DNA of 64,000 bases from Pseudopyrenochaeta lycopersici (GCA_003313425.1 NHZP01000027.1:558001-622000), one strand, 5' to 3'; positions 23,583 through 36,681 are shown, numbered from the stretch's first letter. Translations and numbers: made by a program. Notes: generated from the letters alone by a model not told the origin.

Positions 23583-26354
23583 TGGGGGCGTATCACTGGC
23601 TAGGGGAGATGTATTGGACGGAGAAAGAGCCTAGAGGGCTGGAGAATCCCGACTAAATTTCGGACAATAGTTTTAACATGCTAGGAGGGAGGTCCAGCAT
23701 AGGATGAGTCGAACTCTCTCGCCTATGAAAGGGGGGGATGTTGAGTTGGGCGAATGGAGCCACGGTTCTTCAGCCACCGGGGCTGTGAGTTGCGCCGAAG
23801 TAGGTTCGCGCCAAAGCTGAGGACGACGCGCGGAGCATGGCTGCGCTGAACGGAGTCCCTTCTCCCCGAAGCATATCATTGATTGGTGATCCAAAGAGCG
23901 CTGTCATAGCCGTTGTTGGCGGCATGCCGGCCCCGATCGATGCAGCAGTGCATCGGAGAGCGCTGCCAGGCGGCACGCTCAAGACGCCGGGTGAGAAAGT
24001 TGCGGTGCCGCTGGGGAGGACCGACCAGCGAGGGACAACTTTTCAGCTTCCTCATAGGGTATAGCGCGGGGTCGCCACCCTAACTCAGAGGTGGCCGACC
24101 CGCACCAGCTACACCCTTGCCATGAACCCCCGCACTGGATGGCATTATGAAGAGATAGAAGGCTTATTATCGATGACAGGGCGGCATGCAGCCTTGGGCA
24201 GCGCAGTACCTTCCTATGCATAGCCACTATTAGATCTCTGCTCTACCCTTATCAGCGCTTATGAGCATCGACGATCTACAAACTGTCGCCTTCCCTATTA
24301 TTATATTGCTTGTGAAGACCTTCGCTCATGTGCGCTCTCTGCACCTAGGAAGAAACATAAGAAACATACCCTCATTAAGACTGCAGGACCGTTTACCATC
24401 AACGAGGCAGCGAAACGGCTGCAGGGTCCGCGATATATCTCTCAGTAGGAAAGTCTTCCCAACACTAGCAGCCAGCATGCGATCTTCTCAGACTTGCAGT
24501 TGGCGCTGCTATCAGTACAGCGTGCGAGTAAGAGCATTATAACTAAGCGAGACCACCCGTCTTCCTAGCAAAACTACATAGATGACGAAACCTCTTGCAC
24601 CTCGCAGTCCAATCTCTGCGCGTCCCACTAGCGCGACCAGAACATGACAGCTCAGTTTGCAAGGATGCAGTTGCCAGTCCCTCGGGGAAGCGCATGAGCA
24701 GGAACATTGGGCTTTTCACTTTCTTTAACGTGCAAATCCTGCTCTTCCTGCCCTGTCTCTCTCTAAGCACGCTTGCAAATATTGTCTTCGGCTCACGCAT
24801 ACTCATTGTTGCAGAATTTACCATCCCTCGCTTTTGGCAGCAAATACGCTCGCTTGACGTGGTTTGGGGGGCATTCCAGGTTATGTTGGGTCAAGATATA
24901 ACGTTGGAGTTGCTGCGCAACCACCACATTAAGATATTGAATATAAGTAGTATAAACTGACACACCTGATGGATTCAGAAGCACTTTTCCGGCTTTATAA
25001 TCACTCTATGAAAGTGGAGGCGAGCTTGGCGAAGAGTCAACGAACTAAATGACTTAACCTTATCTTGAGCAATTAGTACTCGCCCACCGCACTCCAGCCA
25101 TCACACAATCAGAGCGACCCATGGGCTGTAGGAGGCAATAACAGTGCACACTATTTGGTTGTACAGCACTCACAGCCGCTGTCGCCGCCTCCAACTACTG
25201 CGCCGTCAATTGTACCACCAATCCAACTTGCACCGCAGCCGTTGATCCAGAAATCCGAGACAGAAAAAAAATTGGCTGTTCAGCCCTTCTTACCATTTAT
25301 CATGATAGGCGGTTGGTGGACGAACGTGCACATTACACAAGAGCGGTATATCAGTTCAACAGGACTGCCAACGCCGCAGTGGTTCTCGCAAAGGAAGAGC
25401 GCGGACGCTGTCTCAAGACCATCATAGCAGCAAGATGGATACCGCCCCGTGCTGCAGAGCGTCCTCTAATTGGTCACCTTGGCAGAAACATACACGTTAT
25501 AGCACTTTTCGACTGCGAATACACGTTGGATTGGCATTCTTGTCCAAGGTGCCTTCATACTATAGCCGCAACTGCCACCCCAGAGCAGCACAATATGGCC
25601 ATCTACAGTCCTGAAAAGACCAAATCCAGACAACAGGCAAGTAGACCTTTCGCATCAATGACCACCACCCACATAAACCGTAGTGATAGCTGCCGTGAGT
25701 TTCATCCTCCTTTTTGACTGTACCTAGAGTACCCGACCATTAGATATTAGTGATTCACCTTATGTGCATGCCCTTACGTCAATTGCATCGCTTCAATCTA
25801 AATCATGTTTGGATGGACAACACGTTGAAGTGGACCATCACCTTATCGCTAACAATTAAAAGCCCTGTTAACAATCGATATTCGATTCAGCCATTGATCG
25901 AGGCCTGCACATATTAACTTTCCTAAGCGAGGACTATTCTGCTCTCCGCATAGAAAGTTTGTGCTAGTCGATGACGAGCTATTCCCTAAGACCCTAAAGT
26001 TCAAATTATGGACGCTAGTATAAGAGCTCGAAGCTATTGGCGAGACAGGAAGGGTATATCTCACTGGTATCGAGGCCCCAACACTCGAGACGGACATCGA
26101 GACTATGCGGCTGGAAGCCCGAGGCAAAGGCAGGGCTAGCAATAAGAATAATGACGAAGACCAGGTTCCATTATATGGATAATGCACGAGCACCGGCGAG
26201 CTTGACGTTACAGTGGGCATTATGGACCCTAAGCATGGAACTGCCGATGATCGAGCCTCCTGCCCTGTTGCCAAAATCTCGTCTACTGAATATGTCGGCG
26301 GGTCAGTTCACGTCGCTAAACGAAGATTGATAGCTCGCTCAGCGTACCTAATGA
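23583..26354. other. stretch without a supportable gene
   Basis: 23660-24230 is GC-rich with frames open on both strands but no domain. 24595-24960 (plus) and 25155-25717 (plus, Pro/Gln-rich) are open but unrecognised. At 25950-26330 the plus strand reads like an old protein (FVLVDDELFPKTLKFKLW ... VYLTGIEAPTLETDIETM) with TAA codons in it. This could be a RIP-damaged gene, family unknown. Confidence 0.3.
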
Positions 26355-27993
26355 CTACACAATACTGTATTCCCTCTTCAGCTCATCAGGTACTCGAAAC
26401 GCACCGTAGAACGCCACTCTACCCATCCTCAGCCTTCTGTCAAGCGCGGAGCCCTCCAAGTTGAATTCTATGTTCTGTCCAGTCATTTGCACAAAACTTT
26501 GGAAACCTACAATACCAGCACCTGTGGTGCCATCCTCTCGTGCTCCTTCCGCGTACAGCGCTATGCCACTATACCCAGTCGGTGGATCGAAGTCTTTGTC
26601 AACGCGATAAGGAAGAGCGCGCGAGACGAGATCATTCCACGTTGACAGGTTATGGTCTTTCAGTGGTTTCGATTTGGAACCTGCTGCAGCTGTTTGATTC
26701 AGAAAGATGCCTTCACCTACGACTAGAATCTCCGATGGGTGGCTGCTTTTGAGAGTTTTCGCCGCGCGGTGGCATTCTCGTGGCCCAAGGATCTTTACCA
26801 TGGAGGTTTGCTGGCGCAGTGAGGCCCAGGACTCACGATTCAACCAGCCGAGACTGTCTACGGGAGACACAATGTCTTTGACCGAGATAGGATTCGCAGG
26901 TTTAATCAACGTGATATCGTGATGGAAGCCGGTTGGATACACCTCTGCATCCGGATCAAAGGGCCTTTCGATAGTGCCAATCTACAACAGCGGTTAGTGA
27001 ACATCTCACACCGATAGATACTGTTATATTCTCCGCACGCGGGCTTAAGCGTGATTGAAAGCACGTATGTAACATTAATTGGGCTGGAAAACTTCAACAT
27101 ACTTTGCGTTCCTCGTTTGGAAAATGTAAAGCAATTTGAAGACCTCAAACTGAATACCTACAAACTTCTGCCTTTGTTGGGACTGCGGAAGAAGCATTGG
27201 GTATCTGGCTTACCTTTTCGTTTCCAGCCAATATTTCGACATGATCGTTCCAGTCGGAATCAAACAATTTCTCAACACGGTCACGACTGCTTCCAAATAT
27301 GGATTCTCGATGCGACTTCGCCAATATCGCTTCGGTGATAACATGCGTCGACATGAGCAAGTAAGGATTTCCGTCTTTGGTCACTTTCAAGCCAATTCTA
27401 CCTGTGTATCTGTCCTTTTTGTGAGTCGATTTCCTGTGCGCCTCAATGAAATCATTAAGTCGGATCGAAGGAGTAAGGGACGCACTCGCGGGTCGTGAAG
27501 GCCGGAACATGTTGGACATGCTAGAGTTCTGTGAGGCTAGGGAAGGCCTTGTCCGCCGTACCATCTCCGTGGCGCTCGTATGCATGGTCGGTTGTATTGA
27601 CTGAGAAATATAACACACCTTCAGCCCCCCGTAGTTGTGAGGGAGGTGTGAGGCGGCCCAGGCCGTATCAAAGTCTTCCGGGACAAGGATCTGTAGTAGA
27701 CCGTTGATCAGCAAGTAAAATCCGAGGCTACCATCAAATGTCAGGAACACATCCCGTACGACATCCAAAGATATTTCAGCCCTACAGTCGACCGGGCTTG
27801 AAGGCCTTGGATCCGGAGGAGGATTGACGCCACCAATTGGCGGCCACTGATACTCCACTGGCAAAACAACAGGCGCCTCGGCAATTGTAAGCGGGAAGCT
27901 TTTCGGCTCATCTGGGTCGATCGGAGTGCAAGTCCAGCAGCCATGAGCACCACCCCCTGCATGATACGTGCTCTGGTACTCAACATCCCACAT
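26355..27993 (-). CDS. trypsin-fold-like protein (putative serine protease), two exons
   Basis: Exons 27993-27214 and 26981-26355 join in phase through a 232-bp intron (donor GTAAGC, branch CACTAACC, acceptor TTGTAG), giving 468 residues. Three motifs fall in trypsin-family order and could form the triad: PYLLMSTHVIT (His 217), TGFHHDITLIKP (Asp 282) and PTGYSGIALY (Ser 398). GIVGFQSFVQ after the serine resembles the strand after GDSGG in trypsins. An N-terminal segment GGGAHGCWTC contains two nearby cysteines. No signal peptide is seen, so an intracellular role is likelier. Immediately upstream, in frame, is TAG 27996-27994, possibly a mutated CAG, so the natural protein may be longer. The fold assignment rests on motif order only; catalysis is unproven. 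The adjacent upstream gene is the broken regulator on the same strand. Confidence 0.55.
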
Positions 27994-28627
27994 CTATAAA
28001 CCAGGAAGTAAGTCTCGAACTTCTTTCCAATTCATGTAAAGACTTTCGGAAAGATCGAGAAGAATATGTGTTTGGGATTCTTTATCAACAAACGCCAAGT
28101 CAGAGTCTGTCGAAGCGATCGAATCTGCTCCAGAAGATCGATCTTCAAGTTCGCAGTGAGTCTGGGCGACACCCTTATTCTTTCCAGATCCGGGTATGGC
28201 TGACGGTGCGTAATCGCGATTGAAAACATTCTCGGAGGGATACATGGGTTTGTTGTTATGTTCACGATCCAACCCGCTTTCAACTGAGCTGAGATCTGAA
28301 CTTGTCGATCCTAAACTGGCTCAAAAGCTTTGTATGTTTGAGATAAAGGGTCAAAGAATTGAAGCTCAATCGAGTGAAGCTGATGTCAAACGAAGCAGAG
28401 TTCGATGAACCTGCGAGCATCTTTTTTGCATCCGAGTCTCCATCGTACCGGTTCCCACCCCCTGAGTCATCTGATGCATTACCGACGTGGGAATCTTGGT
28501 ATGACGAGACCATCTTCTCGATATCCTTCATGATCGCGGTCCAGTTTTGCGACCCCCTTGCGTTTAAATCGAGGGTTGCAGGTTGTGCAGGCGTGCGCAA
28601 GCGACTCGATGCCAAAGTAGTAGACAT
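27994..28627 (-). pseudogene. probable 5' part of the trypsin-fold-like gene, broken
   Basis: Reading from ATG 28627-28625 (MSTTLASSRLRTPAQPATLD) one frame continues through SQNWTAIMKDIEKMV to a stop at 28280. A second frame resumes from about 28330 (ASLGSTSSDLSSVESGLD) through a Ser/Asp-rich stretch and LYMNWKEVRDLLPGL to TAG 27996-27994. That last frame is the one used by the protease-like exon that follows. The segment is therefore likely the low-complexity N-terminal part of that protein, damaged by one stop and by one frame change or unrecognised intron. Alternatively it is the tail of the upstream regulator, because the 331-codon frame from 29275 passes without a break into it. Confidence 0.4.
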
Positions 28628-31600
28628 TCTGCTGTTTCGTTTCAATTGGGAGTACCGATTTAAGCCGTGCTTTGTGTCCCTCGAACTACCTGGGCCTCGT
28701 TGACTACTGCTAGATTCTTCACGCACTCCAGACGCTCCCTGCCTCAAAACATTTTTTTCTGAGTCCCTCCAATTCAGCGGTTCACCTGATCTATGTTCGT
28801 TAATGATTAGGGGTTCTTCATCACGAATCCGACTCGTCCGCCGATGATACGGCGGTCCCCGCCCCGTATCTGCCTCCCACTGCCACCGGTTCTCACATGC
28901 TCTTGCAATAATACTGGCGGTCGCCCATCCCGTCCGCCGATCAATTTCTAGAAATCGACTAATAAGCCACTCCCGCTGCGCAGGGTCGCGATACTGTATT
29001 CCCGCAAAGAACAACGGTATAGTGGATTCTGATAGCACGGCGCCTAGGGATGGTGACAGGTGTTCGTGGAGTGGGATCTGCATGCCCCCTGTTATGCGGC
29101 CGATAAGTGTGGCATATGGACCTGTAGCTTGTGCGCATACGCCGATTGCCATCATAGCTGATGGCGGCATTGCGGGATGGGAGCGGAGGAGTAGAATTTT
29201 GGCAAGGTGAAGTAAAATCCATATCATGCTGATGTCGTGGCTTCGGTGTATGAGCGCGGGCCCAAACGGTGTCATTTTGCTTCCATTATCGCCCGGAGCG
29301 ATGACAACTAGTTCTAGTGGTAAGGGCGCAAAGGGTTCTGCGTTAGCAAGGATTTGAGCGACAGTCCCATGTGCAGCGGATGTGCTGTTTCATTCTGCTA
29401 GCGCGGCTTCGTAAGCAGATGGTAGGTCGGCGTATTCGGGGTGAAGTGTGTTGGATGATGGAGGTGAGTGCTCAAAGTTCGGATTTGCGTAGCCAGATGA
29501 CAGAGATGCGTGCGGACGGGCGGGGGGGCATGCTGTACAAGTTAGGCGTAATAGAAGATGGCGGACCGCTTACTGAACTTTGTCCTCGGTTTGGAGACCC
29601 AGGTCGAGGTCCTTCCATCAGTATTGATGAGCCTTCTGACAGTCCAAATCCCGGTGGAGACGGCCTCTTCCAGTCTTGGGGAGGTGATCCTTTCGGCTAG
29701 GCGGAGAACCATGCATGTAAGGAAGAGGGCCGGTAGGTATAATAGGAGTTGCCGGTTGACCACTCTGACTTCTTCCCGCCGACGACGGTTGCCCCATATT
29801 CCCAAAGCCGGGAATACCACGCCTAGGTCGCCATTGCCCGCCATCTTCTTCCACTTGCCGAAGCTTTCGTTCTTGGTCGCGGACCATGAAGTCTGCTATT
29901 CTACCGATCAAAGGGACGATGGGATCGTCGGAGCCGTAAAAGGCGTCGGCGCGTCCAAGAGGTGCTCGTGGAGGGCAATCAGACCATTTCCGGTATGCCA
30001 TGCTAGAACACGTAAGACGTACGCAGTTTTGGCCCAAAGAGGAATGGGTACTCACATCAGAGGTTTGCTGCTCAAGATACTCTGGTACATGTCATGTCTA
30101 GCATAACACCAATACAGATCCTGAAGAGCCTTGGAGCTCTCGAGATCTAGCTTCTCTAGTAAATTTGTTCTTGTCTCTTGTCTCATATTACTCTCCTCAT
30201 ACACCATACCGAAGTCGTCGTAGCTAACCTTCTTACCATTGATCGTGCCCACAAGGCCTTCGTCTGGTATCATAGTGGTCTTATTCAGTTGCTGGTTATA
30301 TTGCTTTTGATCAATGAGTATCTCAGGGATTTAATTAGGGAACTGCCCTTCCTGAACAGTGTGTGCAAGTTTCAAACATCGAGCGTCACGGTTGAGTGAA
30401 CGAAAATCGAGTTCGGTAAGAAGTTGCGCTGCGCCGACGAGTTAAGTCGACCACTTGCGTGGTCAGCTACCCATACTTCATAGAATGCTAATAAGAGGGA
30501 CGTAGCTAGGGTTGATATTGATCGGCGCTTTGTGGGCTGTCTAAGGGACCGACTGAGGTGCTTGAGGGAGTATGCGTAATGATTTTACGACGGTGTGACG
30601 GAAGCTCCCTATAATCTTGCAATGTGTAAAATTGCAAGTACTAGCATGGCGCGCAATAGCCCTTGATGGGTGAGTGCCCTCAATGGAAGTGTGTAGGTCC
30701 ACAAACCCTCTTGGGCGGGCGGGGATGGTCTTCGAAGATCCAGATGGGGTTTCTAGTATTTTGCTCGAAGATGGACAAATGTGGTCCTATCTGTACATAG
30801 GTAACAAGTTAGCAAAGTGTCGAGGATAGGGAAGATGATGACATGGAGCATTGAGATGTGATCGAGCGTCAGTGCCCGTGCCATTTGCTGTCCCAGTTCT
30901 GCTCGTTATTACTGACTATAGCCATACACCTTCTGTGGTACTCGCGGGTGGTTTTCAGCATGCCCAGCAGGTCTTTTCATCGCTTCTAGCTCGAACGTAC
31001 CACATTGATGAAGTGCGCGAAGACTTGAGCGGTCTTGGTATTCCTTAAAGGACTCGCCGCGTATTACGGCTTGTACTGGGTTAGCACTCCTTCGTACAGG
31101 AAGGCGTCGTATCGTTTGATTCCAAGCTTGTTGAAATTCTCGGCGTGTATGCTACGTATAGTGTTGAACTCTTTGCTCGCGAGAATTATACCTTTGTTGT
31201 CTCCGTCGTCTCCGCCGGCCATCTCTTCATCCGAATCTAGATTCCAGTAGTCGTCATCTTCGTACTCAATCGCGGCATCGTCGAGGACCTTAGTGGAGCT
31301 AACGTCATGGTCACCTTCAAGTTCGCTGAGGAGTAGTTGCGGTTGGTCTGCTTTGCTTGGGACACAGCAACGGGTTGTTCTGGGAGTAATATGCACTCCT
31401 TAGCTCTCTGTGATTATGAATCAAGAGACGCAGATAGTATTTCACCACTCTTAAGTCGTACGCAATGCTGAATTATTGCATTGCATCGAGTCATGCCCGA
31501 CGACAAAGGGTAAGCATAATTTTGGGTAAGGAGAAGATGACGTTTTGCTTAAGCACATGATATAAACAATGATATCAGACATACCGAGAACTGCATGTGG

Positions 31601-32479
31601 CATATACTTTACATCTGAAGAGAAATCGTGCATGGGTAAATCGCTCGGTGGCGATACACTCGAGCGAGAAATGTAAAAGTCCTGGCCTTCAGGCGAAGCT
31701 GTTGTTTGATATTGTTGCCGATAGAGCGACTGCTCTGGCAATACCTCGGAAACGGCGGTTTTCGCGTCATTATGATTGACACATAGCACGGGGGCTTGCT
31801 AAAATAAGAGCTGACCTTGCACATAATGTTGGGGTCTTGGATATACGACGTTCGCACCGTGACTGGTCTGTGCTTGAAAAGCAATATATGTAGGTGACAG
31901 GTGAAGGAAGTATGAGGTCGTCGTTGTGGAGATGGGCGTCTGTTGGTGAGAAGAAGGGAGCGGTTGACGGTGAAGCGGTGAGGGTAAAGGCTGTTGGTAA
32001 CCCTGACTCCGGGTTGGAATTTGCTAAAAGCGTTTGCTGAGTACTGGAAACTCCTACGTAAGAACCAGGGCTAACATTCGAGAAGTCGATGTTGCTTAGC
32101 GGTCGAGGTTGAATCGAGCTGACCGTGTTGTCTTGGGCCAGCGCAGTCGGCTGAGGTGCTCGAAATGGCTGGTTCCGAGTGCCAGGTAGCATCGAATTGT
32201 GATACTGTATCGTGCTGACCACGCCCTGATGATTCGGCCAGTTTGCGATCGAAGGTTTGAAGCCAACTCGTTGCTTGTAACCCTCGCACTGTCACTTCGA
32301 TTTGATGCAGTTGCCACAGATATGCCGCTCCTCACCGCACTTGATACGACGTTTTCGACATGCTAAACAGCCAGTCTGAGTCCTCTTCTCATCTTAGGAT
32401 TCGCTGTGGACTTAGTAACGCCGGTTGGTGAAACGTCGTCCACACCTCTAGATGGCGATTCTGGCTGGGCGTTCGCCAT
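28628..32479 (-). pseudogene. Zn(II)2Cys6 fungal transcription factor with several nonsense mutations
   Basis: The N-terminus MANAQPESPSRGV (ATG 32479) leads to a zinc cluster. After a 1-bp deletion near 32375, the frame reads TGCLACRKRRIKCG, HICGNCIKSK, then TGA where the family has Arg, then QCEGYKQRV; all six cysteines are visible. Downstream exons carry NFNKLGIKRYDAFLYEGVLT, FAHFINV, HLSIFE, ALTHQGLLRAM-like and YAYSLKHLSRSL blocks, QDLYWCYARHDMYQSIL, and YRKWSDCPPRAPLGRADAFY. The long frame from 29275 has HRSHDISMIWILLHLAKILL, AVLSESTIPLFFAGIQY and RRTGWATASIIARACE, matching the fungal regulator middle/C-terminal domain. Stops inside exons (QYKP followed by TAA; IARL followed by TAG) fit C-to-T changes in CAA/CAG. 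The gene is nearly full length but cannot make the whole protein. Confidence 0.8.
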
Positions 32480-33622
32480 CTCTGACAGGTAACTGAACCG
32501 AGAAGGGCTAGTGTCTATAGATGGTACTGCAACCGGGATGTTGGATCTGGTAAAGACTAAGAGATGGAGGTCGGGCCTAGGTAGATGCGTGAGTCTTGGA
32601 GCAAGGCCACAGGAAGATGAAGCCCGCGTAGCTGCGGGCACACCAGTGCCAAGGTGGGGATTAGCTTCTTAGAGATGTCGATCTCTAGTTCGTGAATTTT
32701 GCGGGGCCTGAATGGTCACGCTGTTAGGTTTTGTCGCCGATACAATGTTAAGATCAGAGTAACAGCGGATGTTAATGTTTCGAGCCCACAAGAACTAATG
32801 TAAACAATGGGCTTCTGCATGAGTTGTACTAGAAGGATGCACACACTATGTGTGAAGCGCCTCTAATGAGCCCGAAAAGAAGCAAGCGCCAAGCTGTCCG
32901 TTGGTAGTAAATGCGAAGAAAGCTGTACGTAAAATGATGGTCCCCCTGGAAGCGCCAGCACCAGCTGTCAAAAGGCTAGAGCAGGCATTGATAGTCTAGA
33001 TTAGGAATCAAAAACTACGCTATCTCAAGGTGAGCAAGAAACATGGAGTTTGGTTCAGGATTTCCAGTTGGACTCGGATACAAAGTCAGCAGAGGTGCAC
33101 AGGTTCAGCCTGAAAAAAACACATTTCTACTTTGCAGCGGTAGTGCGAGGTACTTGTATGCCATGGTGCCTCGCTAAATTCAGACTGGTTGCCTGGCACA
33201 TTGCCCAATGAAAAAAGGATGTGCAATGCACGTGACAGTCAGCCAATGGGCTGAAATAAGCGAAATATAATAAGGCGAGAAAGGTAGTAAGGCAATGTTA
33301 AGCGAGCTTAACACGGCGAAGATCTATGAGTTGAATTTTGGAGTTGATTCGGATTAATACTCTAAAACCTAGATCCTAGGTCCTAACATAACCTGACCAA
33401 ACTAGTTGAAGGTACAAGCTAGACCTATCATTAACTTAGTGTAAGATCTAAACTTATGAGTACTATTTTAAAATATTGCTACTGTTGATTGCTTTATTAT
33501 TTTTTAGAAATTACTGACGGTTTCGACTACTTTCTTCAACGAGTCGGCTTCCTCCCAGCTAGAGTGCTGCAGAAAGTGCTCGTCTAGCCATTTTGGCTAA
33601 GCATGCTTACTCGATAAGTCCA
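32480..33622. other. intergenic stretch, nothing recognised
   Basis: This lies upstream of the broken regulator and downstream of the cysteine-rich gene. It includes a moderately AT-rich part around 33230-33520. No gene, inverted repeat or RNA recognised. Confidence 0.3.
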
Positions 33623-34061
33623 CTAGGGAAGGGGCGGTATGGAGGAAGGGCATTGACCTGAGCCATTGATAAGAAGGGCGCCGGTCCGCTAGAACAATGT
33701 CAATACATCAGATCGGGATAGAAGACAAGTAAAACAGAACTGACCGTTTGATAAAGGCAGGTGTTACTGCCAGGGGCATAGACACAATTGACAACAACTC
33801 CAGATGGATCCAATGATGGTGGAACAGCGACGCATGCGCCCACTATGAGAGATGCGCCTCCACTGTTAACGGGAGGGCACCTACCCGTTGCGCTGCAGGG
33901 AGGAAAAACGCAGGTACTGCCAGTACAGACCTGCGTAGCAGGGCAACAAGTGGTACCAGCGCATTTTGGGATGCCGCCGGGGCAGACGTCGGGAACGCAG
34001 GTGTTCGCCTCACACCGTTCGCCTGAAGTGCAGCAGCGCCCACCGCATTTTGGAATACCGC

Positions 34062-34077
34062 CAGACTTGTCGGCAAT
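34062..34077 (+). repeat. left terminal inverted repeat of the hAT element
   Basis: 16 bp, CAGACTTGTCGGCAAT, the exact complement of 36822-36837. The adjacent target duplication is at 34054-34061. Confidence 0.93.
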
Positions 34078-34379
34078 ATGTGCTTATCAATGTTCTTATC
34101 AATCAATATCAATATTCATCCAAGTAGGCAATATCAATATGGGATATCGTTATCAATTCAATATTGATAAGTATTGATAAGGGCACGTGCACACCCACTT
34201 CTCACCACCTTTTTGCTTTTTTCGCCTTTTTTCGCCTTTTTTGGTGTTCTTCCGCGCCCTTTCGCGTCCTTTCGCGTTTTCCTTTTTTGCACCTTTTGCG
34301 TGCAAATCCCAGGGTATCTACCGGTTTATCTCTCTGCTGCATGCTCCACAACCACCGCCATAAACCATTCTACAACGTT

Positions 34380-36681
34380 ATGGCCTCCCAGAACTCCCAA
34401 GGTCGGCCTATCCGACCTCCTTCCTCCTCATCCACACCCTCTCTACCCACTACGCCTTCCTCCAGAGCCTCTCCTAGTCCATGGCGCTTCCTCAATGACA
34501 AACCACATCGACCTGACCGTAGCCGTGAGGACGTAAAGTCAAGAAAGAGGCGTGCTGCTGATATATGGACACACTTTCGGAAGCCAGAGAATGATGAGGC
34601 AATGCGCGATAAGTCAGGGCAATCACTGATGTATTGTAAGGACTGTGACGGCTATGGGAAACCCTGGGCTACTGCTATTACCACTAACGCTAGGACTCAT
34701 ATGGCGAATCTACATCAAGTCTACGTTGATGTTGAAGAGCCGAAGGGAAAGAAAGTACGGCAAGTCTCTCTCCAAGCAGCCCTTCAAATGTCGGTAAAGA
34801 AGCAGGTAGAGAAGAATACCGAGGATGTGGAGGAGGTTCTTACGAAGGCGCTTAACAAAGACGCCTTCTACGAGGCACAAATCCAGCTTGTTACTCGCCG
34901 CCGCTTGCCTTTCAACTGTGTTGAATGGCCAGAATACCAAGCGCTCCTAATGGCAGTTAATCCAGAGGTCGAAAACCTACTTATCGAGTCACACACTACT
35001 ATACCTGTCCACATTGAGCGAAGCTTTAAAACACACTACGCTACCATTAAGGAGCGCCTACACAGGGCAAAGTCTCAAATCCACTACTCTATCGATCTCT
35101 GGTCATCGGCAAACCGGAAATCATTCCTTGGCATCTGCGCGCAATTCGTTGGACACGACTACACCCTCCGCAAAGCTCTCCTCTCCCTCCCACAGTGTCG
35201 CTTCTCTCACAGCGGCGAGACGATGGCAAGGCATATTCTCGAGACAATACAAGCCTATGAGGTTACGGAGAAGACAGGCTATATTATTGGGGATAATGCT
35301 TCCAGTAACGACACTTGTTGTAGGGCTATTGCAAATGCTCTTACAAAAATTGGGGTGGAATTCAATGCAAAAAAGAGGCGGATTCGATGCAGCGGTCATA
35401 TAATCAATCTATCTCTTGATGCCTTCCTCTTTGCAACTACAGTAGAAGCCCTTGAGGCTGCCATTGAGGCTGCAAAAGAGGAGTCTGATATCACTGTGGT
35501 TGAAGCATTGCAAGAGCAGCTTCGTGAGAAGAGAGGCGACAAGAAAGGCAAAAGAATGCGACTCCTTAACGAGGCTAGGTGGCAGTCCAATGGAGCGCTT
35601 GGGAGCCTCCATGGTATCGCTGTCTATATTCGCTCCTCCACTATATTGACTGATGAGTGGGAGGCACTTGCTGGGAAGCTTCTGGGCATCGATAACGCAA
35701 CACGCTGGAACTCCTGGTACAAGTTGATTGCATTGGCCGTTGAGAAGCAGGATGCTTTGAATAAGTTCTGTCAAAAGCATCATAGAGCCCTTGGTGGCGC
35801 TGTTCTTTCTGCGGAAGATTGGGAGACTCTTACAATGACTCTTGAATTCTTACAGCCATTTAATCAAGCAACACTTACACAGGAAGCTAACTGGTCATCG
35901 CTTGACCAAGCTCTCTGGACAATGGATATCCTCTTTAAACACTACGAGGAAGCAAAGGTATGTTGCTGATAAAAAACTTATTTATACTGCTAATCTTAAG
36001 TAGATTCAATATAAAAACAACTCCCATATAGTCAACTCCATTAATATGGGGTGGTATGTCCTTGACAAGTATTACAAATCCTCTGACGAAGCGCCTGCCT
36101 ATACCACAGCCCTCCTCCTCCATCCCCGACGCCGCCTCAAGTATATTGATATCAATTGGGTATCCTCCTGGAGAGAACCGGCCCTTACTACCGCAAGAGA
36201 GATTTGGGCAAATTATAAGGATCTGCCTCTTCTAAAGTCGCAGAAGGAGGCGGATAATTCACAACCAGAACTCTCAAAATTTGAGAGGCTTGCGGCGGAG
36301 CTTGACGTTATGGAAGAGGAGGAAGAGGAGGATGAATTCGAGAAATTTGTGAACGCAAAGCCTTGTAAGATCACTTGCTCTCCTTTGGAGTGGTGGTGTA
36401 AAGAGGAGCAGCGACTAGAATACCCTCGGCTTCATCAAATGGCGATGGATATCCTTTCTATTCCTCCAATGTCTGATGAAGCCGAGCGCGTCTTCTCAGG
36501 CGTACGGAGAACTATCTCATGGGACAGAGCTAGGCTAGGAGCATGGATTGTGGAGATGACAGAGGTTCTGGGTAATTGGAATAAGAACGGGCTTATCCAG
36601 ACACTCTACATACCGGCAGAAGATCCTGGCAATATCACAGCCGAAGTAGAAAGCGATGACAATGGGCTTTCCGGACTATAG
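34380..36681 (+). CDS. hAT family transposase
   Basis: Exons 34380-35957 and 36004-36681 join in phase across a 46-bp intron (GTATGT...CTAAT...TAG), giving 751 residues. Start ATG 34380 (MASQNSQGRP) was chosen because the frame upstream overlaps the terminal repeats; an in-frame ATG 14 codons earlier is possible. Residues 1-50 are Ser/Pro-rich. A BED-type zinc finger lies at about 58-112 (C86, C89, H107, H112). The RNase H-like core contains YSIDLWSSANR, YIIGDNASSND and a C-x2-H block CSGHIINLSLDAFL. The C-terminal dimerisation region has ALLLHPRRRLKYIDINW and MSDEAERVFSGVRRTISWD, the hAT signature. There are no stops or frameshifts, so the protein should be functional. It would excise and reinsert its own element. 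Confidence 0.92.

Noticed and set aside
25849..26274. Minus-strand 141-codon Ser/Val-rich frame
   Set aside because: Composition fits an antisense shadow; the plus strand there reads more like old protein sequence.
33788..34177. Plus-strand open frame of 129 codons left of the hAT element
   Set aside because: It is the antisense shadow of the cysteine-rich gene; the minus strand shows regular cysteine modules and splice sites.
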